NCBI RefSeq assembly: GCF_037969765.1
Contig: NZ_CP150207.1
Coordinates: 2,032,001 to 2,096,000, forward strand
Direction: 5' to 3'
DNA from: Paenibacillus sp. FSL W8-0186
GTDB taxonomy: Bacteria; Bacillota; Bacilli; Paenibacillales; Paenibacillaceae
Length of the DNA stretch: 64,000 nucleotides
Below the pieces are notes generated by a model that had not been told where the DNA came from, made no database searches, and saw only the letters and a list, made by a program, of their open reading frames with translations. A program made the translations under genes and the position numbers. This document shows positions 42,955 to 51,930 of this stretch, piece after piece (the first letter of the stretch is position 1; every line of letters starts with the position of its first letter).

Positions 42955-43992
42955 TCAGCTCATCACATAAGCGGCCAGCAGCCGGGCCGTGTTCAAGACC
43001 GCTTGCTTATGAGTCCGTTCCATGGCATGCGAAGCATGGACTCCCGGACCAATCAAAGCGGCGCGAATGTTGCTGCCCCCGCGCAGTGCCGCAGACGCGT
43101 CGGAGCCGTAGTGCGGATAGATGTCGACGGCAAAAGGAATGTTGAGGTTCTGGGCGAGCTGGATCAGTTTGCCCGTCATATCGTAGTCATAGGGCCCGGT
43201 CGAATCTTTGGCGCAGATCGACACATCCGTTTCCTTACAGCTTAGGTCATCGCCGATTGTCCCCATGTCCACGGCAATCATTTCATGGATGCCGCCAGGT
43301 ATCCATGAGGCGCCGTGACCGACTTCCTCGTAGTTGGAGATCAGCAGCACCACATCGTGCGCCGGCTGCCATCCTTCCCGCCGGCTTGATTCCAGCAGTC
43401 CGAACAGCGCCGCAACGCTAGCCTTATCATCGAGATGGCGGGATTTCACGTAGCCGCTTGGCGTAATAACCGGACGGGCATCAAACGATATGAAGTCACC
43501 GGGCATGATGCCGAGCTTCATTACGTCTTCCTTGCAGTTTACCAGCTCATCAATGCGAACTTCCATATGCTTCTCTTCGCGCGTGAAATCACGGGCATCG
43601 CTATAGACATGAACGGAAGGGCGGGAAGTCAGGATCGTTCCGGTATACGTTTTGCCGCTCCGTGTATGGATCGTGCAGTATTCGTTCTCAATGCTCTGCA
43701 TCATGAACCCGCCGACGGAGGTGATCGCCAGCGTTCCCTGGGAGGTAATAGAACGAACCATAGCTCCCAGAGTGTCGACATGCGCGCTGAGGGCAATGCG
43801 TCGCGAGGAATCCTTTCCTTTCATCGTGATGATGGCCCCGCCTTTTTCGTTTTGGGTAACGGCAAAGCCAAGCGCTTTAGCTTCGGCTTCAATCACTTTC
43901 ATGATGCGATGGGTGAAGCCGCTGGGGCTTGGTGTGTTAAGAAGCTTGGTCAGCAAGTCCAGCATATATGTTTCATTGGGGTGGATGTTCAT
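42955..43992 (-). CDS. M42-family metalloaminopeptidase
   Basis: A 345-residue cytoplasmic di-zinc aminopeptidase, usually a large tetrahedral complex. Metal ligands: His-Asp in ALSAHVDTLGAM, Asp in SRHLDDKASVAAL, Glu pair in LISNYEEVGHG, Asp in IAVDMGTIGDD and His in GVHASHAMERTH. ATG 43992 is preferred since AGAGGAGG precedes it; a further in-frame start upstream would lie inside lapA. It overlaps the lapA gene by 20 bases, so translation is coupled. Confidence 0.88.
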   Translation of the reverse strand: MNIHPNETYMLDLLTKLLNTPSPSGFTHRIMKVIEAEAKALGFAVTQNEKGGAIITMKGKDSSRRIALSAHVDTLGAMVRSITSQGTLAITSVGGFMMQSIENEYCTIHTRSGKTYTGTILTSRPSVHVYSDARDFTREEKHMEVRIDELVNCKEDVMKLGIMPGDFISFDARPVITPSGYVKSRHLDDKASVAALFGLLESSRREGWQPAHDVVLLISNYEEVGHGASWIPGGIHEMIAVDMGTIGDDLSCKETDVSICAKDSTGPYDYDMTGKLIQLAQNLNIPFAVDIYPHYGSDASAALRGGSNIRAALIGPGVHASHAMERTHKQAVLNTARLLAAYVMS

Positions 43993-44296
43993 GATCAGCC
44001 TCCTCTGGTGCGGATTTTTCGTTGTCAAGAAATTCGTAGCCGGTAGCTTCCTGGATTTGCGCCAGTTTGGCGCTGAGTATTTTGACTTCCTTCTGCAGCC
44101 GGTATCCTCGGTAGATCCCGAAGGAGCCTACGATAATTCCGCCGAGCAGGGTCGAACCCAGAATAAGTAGAATGAGCGGAATATGTACGGAATTGAACAG
44201 CAGGTTGACTTGAACCGGCTCCACGTTAATGACGGCAAATAACGCCGTGATGAGTGCGAAGACGAGAGCAAGAATGAGAGACCATTGTAGCTTCAT
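43973..44296 (-). CDS. LapA-domain small membrane protein
   Basis: A 107-residue protein with two membrane helices (LILALVFALITALFAVI and IPLILLILGSTLLGGIIVGSF), the INVEPVQVNLLF loop of the LapA/DUF1049 family and a cytoplasmic coiled-coil tail. In Gram-negative bacteria LapA takes part in lipopolysaccharide assembly; in Gram-positive bacteria its role is unknown. ATG 44296 follows AAGGAAGG. The 3' end overlaps the M42 start. Confidence 0.8.
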   Translation of the reverse strand: MKLQWSLILALVFALITALFAVINVEPVQVNLLFNSVHIPLILLILGSTLLGGIIVGSFGIYRGYRLQKEVKILSAKLAQIQEATGYEFLDNEKSAPEEADHEHPPQ

Positions 44297-44327
44297 GTTT
44301 GTGCACCTTCCTTCTTGTATACAGTGT

Positions 44328-44360
44328 AAAATCCCTTACCCCAAAAGGGCAAGGGATTTA
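44328..44360 (-). terminator. Terminator after pepF
   Basis: On the minus strand AAATCCCTTGCCC pairs with GGGTAAGGGATTT around a 5-base loop, followed by a short T-containing tail. Confidence 0.65.
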
Positions 44361-44372
44361 TCAATGAACCGG

Positions 44373-46163
44373 TTATTTCGTCAAGTTCTCCATTTGCTCG
44401 ACCAACTCACCGAATACGCTCATCGCTTCGCGAATCGGCTCAGGCGAAGACATATCGACGCCAGCCTTTTTCAGGATGTTGATCGAATAGTCGCTGCCCC
44501 CGCTCTTGAGGAAGCCAAGATAGCGGTCAACGGCAGGCTGGCCTTCCTCCAGAATTTGTTTAGAGAAGCTCGTCGCCGCGCTGAAGCCGGTCGCGTATTT
44601 GTACACGTAGAAGCTGGTGTAGAAATGCGGAATCCGCGCCCATTCCATCTCGATGTCCTGATCGACGGCCATCTCTTTGCCATGATACTTCACGTTGAGA
44701 TCATAGTAGATTTTGGACAGTTCCTGCGGCGTCAAGGACTCGCCGGATTCCGCACGTTCATGAATCAGTTTCTCAAATTCCGCAAACATCGTTTGACGGA
44801 ACACTGTGGTCCGGAATTGATCGGCATAGTAGGTGAGCAGGTACAGCTTTTGCTTTGGATCGGTCGATTTTTTCAATAAATAATCCATAAGCAGCGCTTC
44901 GTTTGTCGTTGAGGCTACTTCAGCCAGGAAGATCGTATATTGGGCATCCCGGTATTTCAGATTCTCATCCGAGAAATAGGAGTGCAGGGCATGGCCCATT
45001 TCATGCGCCAGCGTGAACATGCTGTTCAGGTTGTTCTTATGGTTCAGGAGCACGTATGGATGCGTGCCGTAGGCCCCCCAGCTGTAAGCTCCCGTACGTT
45101 TGCCTTCATTCTCGTACACGTCAATCCAGCGATTGTCGAGGCCCTCGCGCAGCACATTCAGATAATTCTCGCCAAGCGGCTTCAAGCCCTCGAGCAGCAT
45201 ATCCTTGGCTTCTTCATACGAGATGTCCCATTTGTATTCCTCCACAAGCGGCGCGAAGAGGTCGTACATATGCAGCTCATCGACGCCGAGCAGCTTCTTC
45301 CGCAGCTGCAAATAACGGTGAAGCAGCGGGAGGCTCTCGTGAATCGTATCGATCAGATTTGTATAAACCTCTTTTGGAATGTTATCGCCGTACAGGGACA
45401 TCTCCAAGACGGAAGGATATTTGCGAACCCGGGAGTAGAACATGTTCTTGTTAATGTTGGCGCTAAGCGTAGCGGCAATCGTATTCTTCTGTTTGCCGTA
45501 GGTTTCGTATACGGCCTTAAAGGCCCGCTCCCTGACCTCCCGATTCGGATTTTCGAGAAATTGAATATAGCTGCCATGGGTCAATTCCACTTCTTTGCCG
45601 TGCTCGTCTTTAATTTTTGGGAACTTCATATCGGCATTGTTGATCATTCCGAAAATTTGCTGCGGCGCCTGCGACAGATTGCCGACCTGGGCCAGCAGAG
45701 CCTCTTCGGTTTTGCTGAGGATGTGGGCCTTTTCGCGCTTGATTTCCTGCAAAGTAAATTTGTAGTCGGCAAGCTGCGGATCGCTAATGTAGCTGTCCAG
45801 CTGCTCCTCAGGCAGAGCCAGAATTTCCGGCGTAATGAACGACAGGGCTTCGCTGACTTCGACGCTAAGCTTTTTGGCTTTCTGGACAAGAGCTTGATAT
45901 GTAGGGTTTGTCGTGTCCTGATCATGGCTCAGGTGGGCGTAAACATACAGGCGTTCAATACGCAGGGAAAGATCGTCCTCCAAAGCGAATACCGCTTTGA
46001 CGTTATCAGGCGTACTCAGCTTGCCTTCGAACTCGGCCGCCTTATTCTTCAACTGCTTCAGCTCTTCAAATGCAGCGTCCCAGTCTTTCTGGCTCGGGAA
46101 CAAATCTTCTAATTGCCAGCTGTTCTCTGGCTGAACTTCAGAACGTTTCGGTAATGTGGTCAT
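44373..46163 (-). CDS. pepF: Oligoendopeptidase F
   Basis: A 596-residue M3-family zinc peptidase that degrades oligopeptides. The active site is TLAHEMGHALHSYF with a downstream Glu in FLAEVASTTNEALL; the N-terminal helical domain and C-terminal HFYTSFYVYKYATG are typical. ATG 46163 has AGGAGG 6 bases upstream and matches the family's normal N-terminus. The frame stays open for 50 codons above this start and a second good start at 46292 would add a signal-peptide-like leader, described separately. Confidence 0.92.
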   Translation of the reverse strand: MTTLPKRSEVQPENSWQLEDLFPSQKDWDAAFEELKQLKNKAAEFEGKLSTPDNVKAVFALEDDLSLRIERLYVYAHLSHDQDTTNPTYQALVQKAKKLSVEVSEALSFITPEILALPEEQLDSYISDPQLADYKFTLQEIKREKAHILSKTEEALLAQVGNLSQAPQQIFGMINNADMKFPKIKDEHGKEVELTHGSYIQFLENPNREVRERAFKAVYETYGKQKNTIAATLSANINKNMFYSRVRKYPSVLEMSLYGDNIPKEVYTNLIDTIHESLPLLHRYLQLRKKLLGVDELHMYDLFAPLVEEYKWDISYEEAKDMLLEGLKPLGENYLNVLREGLDNRWIDVYENEGKRTGAYSWGAYGTHPYVLLNHKNNLNSMFTLAHEMGHALHSYFSDENLKYRDAQYTIFLAEVASTTNEALLMDYLLKKSTDPKQKLYLLTYYADQFRTTVFRQTMFAEFEKLIHERAESGESLTPQELSKIYYDLNVKYHGKEMAVDQDIEMEWARIPHFYTSFYVYKYATGFSAATSFSKQILEEGQPAVDRYLGFLKSGGSDYSINILKKAGVDMSSPEPIREAMSVFGELVEQMENLTK

Positions 46164-46292
46164 GGGTATCCTCCTTTGAATTGGATAAGCCTTCGGCCGG
46201 GTGTTTGCGCCGGCCATATCGCCGGGTATAGCCGCTATGAGCAGGGAGGAGGACAGCAGGAGGGGGAGCAGGGAAATGCTTTTTATTTTCAT
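46164..46292 (-). other. Alternative in-frame signal-peptide leader of pepF
   Basis: From ATG 46292 (GGGAGG 6 bases ahead) the frame encodes MKIKSISLLPLLLSSSLLIA followed by an AGA-type cleavage candidate and about 14 residues, then runs into the internal pepF start. Basic start, 17-residue hydrophobic core and Ala-rich exit fit a Sec signal. It would give a 639-residue exported form. Confidence 0.5.
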
Positions 46293-46417
46293 AGGAACCT
46301 CCCTCGGAATCACTTATGGAGATTGCTCTAGTATGTCCTTCTGTCCCGGAATCTACTCCGCAAAGAGCGAATGAGGAATAAATGGTCCCTGTCACATCCT
46401 CCTCCTGAGTAGGCGCG

Positions 46418-46588
46418 CTATACCAGAAAACTGTAAATGATAAGACCGAATGCAAAGGCAATCATCAGGCTGGCAAAAATGGCAAGCCAACGCCGGATTT
46501 TGGGCTGAACTTGATTCTTGCTCAGAATTAGCACGATACCAAGAGCGAACGCGGAAATGATAAAGATCAGATGGTTTGAACTGTCCAT
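46418..46588 (-). CDS. Small two-helix membrane protein
   Basis: A 56-residue protein consisting of two hydrophobic segments (HLIFIISAFALGIVLIL and WLAIFASLMIAFAFGLIIY) joined by a basic loop KNQVQPKIRR. ATG 46588 has GGAGAA about 12 bases ahead. I recognise no family. It follows the next gene (46630-46863) on the same strand. Confidence 0.5.
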   Translation of the reverse strand: MDSSNHLIFIISAFALGIVLILSKNQVQPKIRRWLAIFASLMIAFAFGLIIYSFLV

Positions 46589-46629
46589 GGTCTTGATAGG
46601 TTCTCCTTTATATAAGGTAATCAGGCGGT

Positions 46630-46863
46630 TTAAACTTGCTTGAAGGCGTTCATGATGTCGTTCCATTCCTCTTCCCTGCCAGCGAATTCCTCTTTGGGGA
46701 AGCGGCTTTCGGCCCAGTTCATCAGGGCAGGCCGGCTAAGAAACGTATGGCATTCCTCGCCCCATTGATCGGAAATTTCCCGAAGGACGATATACTTGCC
46801 TTGAACTTCTACCGTCATCATATTCCATTTGTCTCTTTTGTATATTTCGTGTTTTTTGATCAT
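46630..46863 (-). CDS. Conserved small hypothetical protein
   Basis: A 77-residue soluble protein, acidic and aromatic in the C-terminal half (WGEECHTFLSRPALMNWAES, FPKEEFAGREEEWNDIM). The ATG at 46863 is preceded by a GAGAACGAC sequence, a weak site. No domain is recognised; composition and codon use look like a real gene. It is divergent from the cold-shock gene. Confidence 0.55.
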   Translation of the reverse strand: MIKKHEIYKRDKWNMMTVEVQGKYIVLREISDQWGEECHTFLSRPALMNWAESRFPKEEFAGREEEWNDIMNAFKQV

Positions 46864-46994
46864 CTTTGTCGTTCTCCGATCATCGTTTATTGGCGGTTGT
46901 GTTTTTTATGTAAAATGATAACTCACGCCCGGTACGAAAGCAAATAAAAACACCGGAAGCGGTTCATTAAAAAAATGCTTGTGTGCATGGCAAA

Positions 46995-47030
46995 TGATAC
47001 GTTGCATTGTATCAAACCATGGAGTATAAT
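46995..47030 (+). promoter_or_regulatory. Cold-shock gene promoter with overlapping palindrome
   Basis: TTGCAT (47002-47007) and TATAAT (47025-47030) lie exactly 17 bases apart. The dyad TGATAC-N8-GTATCA (46995-47014) covers the -35 box, a position suited to a repressor. The transcript would have a leader of about 40 bases. Confidence 0.65.
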
Positions 47031-47076
47031 ATGGATATTCGTCAATGATGGCGATTATTTTTAGGAGGTTGTTCAT

Positions 47077-47274
47077 TTGAAAGGTACAGTTAAATGGTTT
47101 AACGCAGAAAAAGGCTATGGCTTCATCCAAGTTGAAGGCGGCGAAGACGTATTCGTGCATTTCTCCGCGATTCAAGGCGAAGGATTCAAAACACTAGAAG
47201 AAGGCCAAGCCGTTGAGTTCGAAATCACCGACGGTAACCGTGGTCCTCAAGCCGCTAACGTAATCAAATTATAA
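47077..47274 (+). CDS. Cold-shock protein, CspA family
   Basis: A 65-residue single-stranded RNA/DNA-binding beta barrel. It opens [18 protein letters not shown] with RNP1 KGYGFI and has RNP2 DVFVHF. Such proteins act as RNA chaperones in cold and general growth. Translation starts at TTG 47077, preceded by AGGAGG. A terminator follows. Several paralogues usually exist per genome, so no specific symbol is given. Confidence 0.95.
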   Translation: MKGTVKWFNAEKGYGFIQVEGGEDVFVHFSAIQGEGFKTLEEGQAVEFEITDGNRGPQAANVIKL

Positions 47275-47337
47275 GATCTCTTCCGCACTAGCGGATCACT
47301 TATAAGGTTTGGTTTCAAGAAGGCTTAAATATGAAAG

Positions 47338-47367
47338 ACACAGCTCTTAACGGGCTGTGTTTTTTTG
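47338..47367 (+). terminator. Terminator of the cold-shock gene
   Basis: ACACAGCTC and GGGCTGTGT form the stem, followed by seven T. Confidence 0.82.
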
Positions 47368-47460
47368 TTGTTTACTTGTTAACTCGTATATCAAGGGATG
47401 ATAAAATGGCTGAAATGAACATCAATTCCCGAACAGGGGGACTTTAAGAGGTATTGTGCA

Positions 47461-47817
47461 TTAAAGATGAACAAGAATATTGACAAGCTTCCCGAAAGGA
47501 TCTCTTACAAAAAAACGCCGCACCTGCCACGGCTCATCAACGGGGCCATACTCAATTGGAATCCCCGCCTTTGTTATGCGAGTTAAAACATCTTCAAGGT
47601 CATCAACTTCAATGGACAAATCAGGCACAGGCATTCCAGAACCCCCCTCTGAAAGAAAACTGATTTGAGTATCCATTTTTTCATGTGAACCGTAGGTCGC
47701 AATAAATCCCATATCCATCAATTGATCAAGTTCAAGTATTTCCCCATAAAAGTGCTTAGCTTTGGCAATATCCTGTGTCTCAATGTTGGCAATAATTCTT
47801 TTGACTTTCATTTTCAT
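47461..47817 (-). CDS. VOC-family protein, single module
   Basis: A 118-residue glyoxalase-fold protein. The beginning RIIANIETQDIAKAKHFYGE and the end RRFFVRDPFGKLVNILVHL, with a middle DLSIEVDDLEDVLTRI, are typical of the superfamily. Substrate unknown. Base composition is more AT-rich than surrounding genes, as is the lipoprotein gene beyond it, which hints at separate ancestry of this short stretch. Confidence 0.75.
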   Translation of the reverse strand: MKMKVKRIIANIETQDIAKAKHFYGEILELDQLMDMGFIATYGSHEKMDTQISFLSEGGSGMPVPDLSIEVDDLEDVLTRITKAGIPIEYGPVDEPWQVRRFFVRDPFGKLVNILVHL

Positions 47818-47990
47818 ATTCTCCTAAAATTTTATTCTGTGACCAGGTATTCTTTCCATTTGTGTTAACTCTTCCTAAATATATTATATAATAAGATGGA
47901 TTTCATCTTTACTTCTTTATTTACGCATACAACATTTAAAAGATCGGAAGAGCCTCATTATTGAAATGCGCTTAATTAGGAGGACGTTGA

Positions 47991-48341
47991 ATGAAAAAAG
48001 CGTTAGTAATCATACTTGCTGTGCCAATTTTTCTTGGGCTCTGGTCATGTTCAAACCAACACAACTTACAAAGTTGGGCATTTGATGTTGTGACATGGAA
48101 CCATGAAGTATATAAAATTACAAATGAAGCTGTTACTGAAATTGATGATGAAATTGGCACAATAAAAAAATATTCCACAAATGAATCCAGTGAGCTGCCG
48201 AATCTGTTTTCTAATAAATACAACAAAGGAACTAAATTGTTTAAAATTAAAAATGTCGAAACGAATGATTATATTGCAGTTCAAGATGATGGTTTATACT
48301 ATAAAGCAGAGAAAATGGAAGGGATGAAAATCTCGCGGTAA
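47991..48341 (+). CDS. Orphan lipoprotein
   Basis: A 116-residue protein with a lipoprotein signal: basic MKKA start, hydrophobic core and lipobox GLWSC (Cys at residue 20). The mature part is short, rich in Asn, Lys and Thr, and has no recognised domain. ATG 47991 follows TAGGAGGACG. The gene is clearly AT-rich compared with its neighbours, so it may be acquired. Function unknown. Confidence 0.65.
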   Translation: MKKALVIILAVPIFLGLWSCSNQHNLQSWAFDVVTWNHEVYKITNEAVTEIDDEIGTIKKYSTNESSELPNLFSNKYNKGTKLFKIKNVETNDYIAVQDDGLYYKAEKMEGMKISR

Positions 48342-48435
48342 CCGGTACGGCGCAAGCCTAAACCGGCAACTCGAGGTATTTAGGCGAACAGTGCTGCAAG
48401 ATATGCAGGCACTCTCTGAAGGGAGGAGGCCGGTT

Positions 48436-49332
48436 GTGAGCAATCGGTTGAATGGCAGTGAAACAATAGACCGGGCCAGAAGCTTTATCTATAACAGCGC
48501 ACGGCTGCTGGATCGGATGCGCTTTGCTTATCATTTTGAGCATGGCTCCAAACAGAAGGTTATTCAAGCACTCAAACCTTATCAAAATGAGGACGGCGGG
48601 TTTGGCCATGCCCTTGAACCGGATATGCGCTGTCCCGACAGTCAGCCGGTGACTACGGAAATGGCTCTTTCACTGATCGATGAAATGGACGGCTGGGATT
48701 CCGAGCTCCTGCCCCTGCTCCTGTCTTATTTGCAGGAGCTTACTCTCCCTGGCGGAGGTTTGCCGCGGGCGACGACTGCAGTTAATCGTTATGGCCATGC
48801 TCCGTGGTGGGAGACACAAAGGGATGGCATACCTTCCTTGAACCCTACGGGGAAGATTATCGGCCTGTTATTGAAGAGTCCGTTTCGGAAGCCGCTGCTG
48901 AAGAAGGAGTGGTTCCAAACCAACATATCGTTTATTTGGAGCTCCCTGGAGAAGGGGCCTCCTGGCGATTATCATGACGGAGAGCAGTGGAGCGTGTTTT
49001 TGGCTAACGCACCGGATGCTGATCGGGCAGCCAGGTACTATGGCGTGCTTGATGAATGGCTGGGCTCTCCCGGTGTTATTGAGCGCGATCCGCTTGCCGA
49101 GGGGTATGTCCAGAAGGTGCTTGATTATGCTCCTACACCGGCAAGTTATGCCCATCGCTTTGTTACGACGGACGAGGTAAATCTGCATTTGGAGGAGCTT
49201 CAGCGCCAGCAGCAGCCTGACGGCGGGTGGCCGATTTCCTGGCCGGCCGTAAGTACTGCTGCAGAGCAGGAGTGGCGGGGATACGTGACGATAAATCATC
49301 TCTTGACGCTTCGCGCATATGGGCGATTGTAA
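48436..49332 (+). CDS. Squalene-cyclase/prenyltransferase-repeat protein
   Basis: A 298-residue alpha/alpha-barrel type protein. It contains QW-like repeats with QNEDGGFGHALEPD near the N-terminus and QQQPDGGWPISWP near the C-terminus, as in squalene-hopene cyclases and related proteins, but is only about half the length of a cyclase and shows no DxDD motif. It could be a binding or degenerate family member. GTG 48436 is preceded by GGGAGGAGG; the frame is open upstream without a site. A terminator follows. Confidence 0.7.
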   Translation: MSNRLNGSETIDRARSFIYNSARLLDRMRFAYHFEHGSKQKVIQALKPYQNEDGGFGHALEPDMRCPDSQPVTTEMALSLIDEMDGWDSELLPLLLSYLQELTLPGGGLPRATTAVNRYGHAPWWETQRDGIPSLNPTGKIIGLLLKSPFRKPLLKKEWFQTNISFIWSSLEKGPPGDYHDGEQWSVFLANAPDADRAARYYGVLDEWLGSPGVIERDPLAEGYVQKVLDYAPTPASYAHRFVTTDEVNLHLEELQRQQQPDGGWPISWPAVSTAAEQEWRGYVTINHLLTLRAYGRL

Positions 49333-49354
49333 AATACGGGTTGAGGAATAAAAA

Positions 49355-49391
49355 ACGGACTGGTCAAAGGATGCATCCCTGATCAGTCCGT
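49355..49391. terminator. Bidirectional terminator
   Basis: ACGGACTGGTCA pairs with TGATCAGTCCGT (one G-U) between convergent genes, with A and T-rich flanks. Confidence 0.78.
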
Positions 49392-49402
49392 CGTTATTTC
49401 TC

Positions 49403-50050
49403 TTATTCCACAATGCGCAGGATTTCCGCGACTTCCTTGCGGGGCGTCGCTTTCGGCGAGATAGCGGGATGGCCCAGCGCAATGACCATGTTCACTCCGC
49501 GGTCTTCCGGAATTTCAAGGTATTCCCGAAGCTTGTCCTCTGCCAGCAGAACAGGTCCTGTCATCGGGCAGGTCGCCAGTCCCTTCGCGTGGGCTGCGAG
49601 CATTAAGTTCTGCGTAGCCAGGCAGCTGCTCTTCAAGCCTTCCTCCGTCCAAACCTCTGGCTCTACGAATGCGATAGGATCGAAGATCCGCTCCCTGAAC
49701 TTAGACGTATACGGGGTAGAGAGGCAGACGATCAGCACAGGGGCTCCCGCGAAAGCGGTGGCGTACGGTCCAAAGGATTTGACCAGCAGCTTGGCTTCCC
49801 TTGCCAATCCATTTCCTTCGGCACGCGCGGCAATTTCATGCAGCTTCTCCCAGGTGAAATCCTCAATATGCTTGATTTTCTCCTTATTGACTACGGCGAT
49901 GAATTCCCAAGTCTGTGAGTTCGTATCGCTAGGGGCATAGCGGGCACAATCGATGATTTCTTCGATATCCGAAATGGCAACAGGCTCCTCCGTAAAGTCC
50001 CGTATGCTTCGGCGGGTCGTGATGATGTCCCGGAATTGATAAAAATCCAT
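49403..50050 (-). CDS. Nitroreductase-family flavoprotein
   Basis: A 215-residue FMN-dependent NAD(P)H oxidoreductase. The N-terminal TTRRSIRDFTEEPV binds FMN phosphate, ARYAPSDTNSQTWEFI and the C-terminal MVIALGHPAISPKATPRK complete the family pattern. Substrates of such enzymes include nitroaromatics, quinones and flavins; none can be assigned. ATG 50050 follows AAGGTGGG. Single gene before an MFS transporter on the same strand. Confidence 0.88.
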   Translation of the reverse strand: MDFYQFRDIITTRRSIRDFTEEPVAISDIEEIIDCARYAPSDTNSQTWEFIAVVNKEKIKHIEDFTWEKLHEIAARAEGNGLAREAKLLVKSFGPYATAFAGAPVLIVCLSTPYTSKFRERIFDPIAFVEPEVWTEEGLKSSCLATQNLMLAAHAKGLATCPMTGPVLLAEDKLREYLEIPEDRGVNMVIALGHPAISPKATPRKEVAEILRIVE

Positions 50051-50154
50051 AATATCCCACCTTCGTTTCATTTAACACTAGGTACTATAATCTGCTCTTA
50101 ATTATAACGTATGAGGCGGGCTTTGAACAGAAGACGGTTTATTTGGCGTATTTT

Positions 50155-51354
50155 TTATAGGTCATGATGAGTAGCCGAGTGACTGCTGTGCACCTTTGCC
50201 TTGGATCTGTAAAAATAACGGCTGGCAAAGCCGATAAAAGCCAGTAAAGAGGTGCCCATGGCCGTAAAATAGAAATTCTCCCTGCCAAAATGCTCAAATA
50301 CCATGCCGCCGAATGCCCCGCTGCATAGTCCCGACAAGCTGGACCACATGACCGTAAACAGGGCAAGTCCGGTAGCCTGAAATTGAGCCGGAATGAGGCG
50401 GGAGAGCATGCGTATGGCCGTAACATAGAAAATGCCGAAGGAGACTCCATGCATTAATTGAATGAGCAGTATGCCGGTTGCCGAATCTGCTAATCCTACC
50501 AGCATGAATCTTAGAGCGAACATCAGGCTTGCTAAAAGCAACAGAGGAAGCTCCTTGAATTTCGCACCATATTTGGTGAGCAGCAAAAAGATCGGAATTT
50601 CCGAGAAGGCTGACAGGAGCATGGCCCAGCCGACTAGTTCTTGTCCGGCTCCGAGGTCATGCAGCGAGATGGACAGGAAAGCATCGTTCATCCTCATGCC
50701 AAGAGCAAGGCAAAATACGCAGCCCAGGAACCAGAGCAGCTCTCTTTGCTTCAGGATCGATAAGACGCCGGAGAAATTAACCCTCGCTACGCTGGTTGCC
50801 TGATCTTTGACGAATAGCGTCAGGAACAACGCCGTACCCGCTATAATCATCGATACCCCCATGGTTGTGATGGAAGGTATGGTTGACAGGACATAACCGA
50901 TCAGCAGTGCAAAAATTGCAAAGCCGATCGAACCGAAAATGCGGATCGACACAAAGTTCTTCTTGTGGCGGTTTGCTGTCGAGATCGCGATCGAGTCGGA
51001 TAGCGGAAGCACGGGGTAGAAGAAGGAATAGTACAATGTAATAATGAGCATAATGACCGCAAATTTCGTCGTCATCGAAAGGAAAAAGGACATTAGCAGC
51101 TGGCCTGCCAGCAGGATGAGGAGTATTTTCTTAATGGTGCGGAAGCGATCGCTTGCATAGCTCCACAGCAAATTGGATATTAACGAGATCATCGGGCCGA
51201 CGGCGTAGATGTAGCCGATCTGTGTTCTGGAAAATCCCAGGTCTGCATAAAACAAAGGGAAATAAGAAGCCACCAGCGCACTGGTTCCATAAATCGTAAA
51301 AATAAGAGCTCTGAGCCAGGATACTTCTGAGCGGGCCAAGTGTTGTGATTTCAT
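50155..51354 (-). CDS. MFS transporter, LacY/HcaT-like subfamily
   Basis: A 399-residue protein with 12 predicted membrane helices. The loop between helices 2 and 3 is WSYASDRFRTIKKIL, and SIRIFGSIGFAIFALLIG marks the PPP/HcaT-like MFS_1-like group of nucleoside, sugar or phenylpropionate carriers. The C-terminal tail is His/Ser/Lys-rich. Substrate unknown. The start at 51354 has no strong ribosome site close by; the AAGATGAAAT context leaves the exact start somewhat open. Confidence 0.75.
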   Translation of the reverse strand: MKSQHLARSEVSWLRALIFTIYGTSALVASYFPLFYADLGFSRTQIGYIYAVGPMISLISNLLWSYASDRFRTIKKILLILLAGQLLMSFFLSMTTKFAVIMLIITLYYSFFYPVLPLSDSIAISTANRHKKNFVSIRIFGSIGFAIFALLIGYVLSTIPSITTMGVSMIIAGTALFLTLFVKDQATSVARVNFSGVLSILKQRELLWFLGCVFCLALGMRMNDAFLSISLHDLGAGQELVGWAMLLSAFSEIPIFLLLTKYGAKFKELPLLLLASLMFALRFMLVGLADSATGILLIQLMHGVSFGIFYVTAIRMLSRLIPAQFQATGLALFTVMWSSLSGLCSGAFGGMVFEHFGRENFYFTAMGTSLLAFIGFASRYFYRSKAKVHSSHSATHHDL

Positions 51355-51518
51355 CTTTAGATCCGTACTCCGTTCCGGTAATTTAAGTCATACATCTCTA
51401 GGGTTGACATGCAACATGGATAGTATATCATAACCGTAACTAAATAAGTTTTGTAAACCTATTAAATTCGTTATAATATAGTTTGGCAATATACAACCTC
51501 GGGTAGGGGAGGATCAGC

Positions 51519-51839
51519 GTGTATCAATCCTGCTTTGTGTACGACGAAAGATTGGATATTCATGTACCGTCTCTTGATCGGCCTTTTGAAGATTACGGCG
51601 TTGAGGAAAGGCTGGCGATGATCGAAAGCTGGGAGAACATTCGGGGACGGATACCGACCAAGGTCATGGCGCTGGAGCGTCTGATCGAGCGGAAGCTGTC
51701 CGAGATGGGGAATGAGAACGATTTTGAGAAGAGCTGTCAAATCAATGGAGAAATCGCGGAATTGGCCAGCCAGATTCACGATCTCCAGATATGGTACCGG
51801 GTCTCTCAGGATGAGCCGACGGCCAGAACGCATCTGTGA
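51519..51839 (+). CDS. Conserved hypothetical protein
   Basis: A 106-residue acidic, mostly helical protein (ERLAMIESWENIRGRI, KVMALERLIERKLSEMG, INGEIAELASQIHDLQIWYR). I do not recognise a family. GTG 51519 has GGGGAGGATC ahead, and coding composition is normal. It precedes ytpB by 91 bases; a TATAATATA stretch in that gap suggests ytpB also has its own promoter. Confidence 0.6.
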   Translation: MYQSCFVYDERLDIHVPSLDRPFEDYGVEERLAMIESWENIRGRIPTKVMALERLIERKLSEMGNENDFEKSCQINGEIAELASQIHDLQIWYRVSQDEPTARTHL

Positions 51840-51930
51840 TTTAGTTAATTTGTACAAAGAGAGGGATCATATTATAATATAGACTGATTTAAAACTCGCT
51901 ATATATAAACAACCTAGTGGAGGCAGGCCA

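Noticed and set aside
44940..46112. Long plus-strand open frame (390 codons) opposite pepF
   Set aside because: It lies entirely antisense to a certain M3 peptidase gene, has no recognisable domain and no ribosome site; it arises from the codon bias of pepF.
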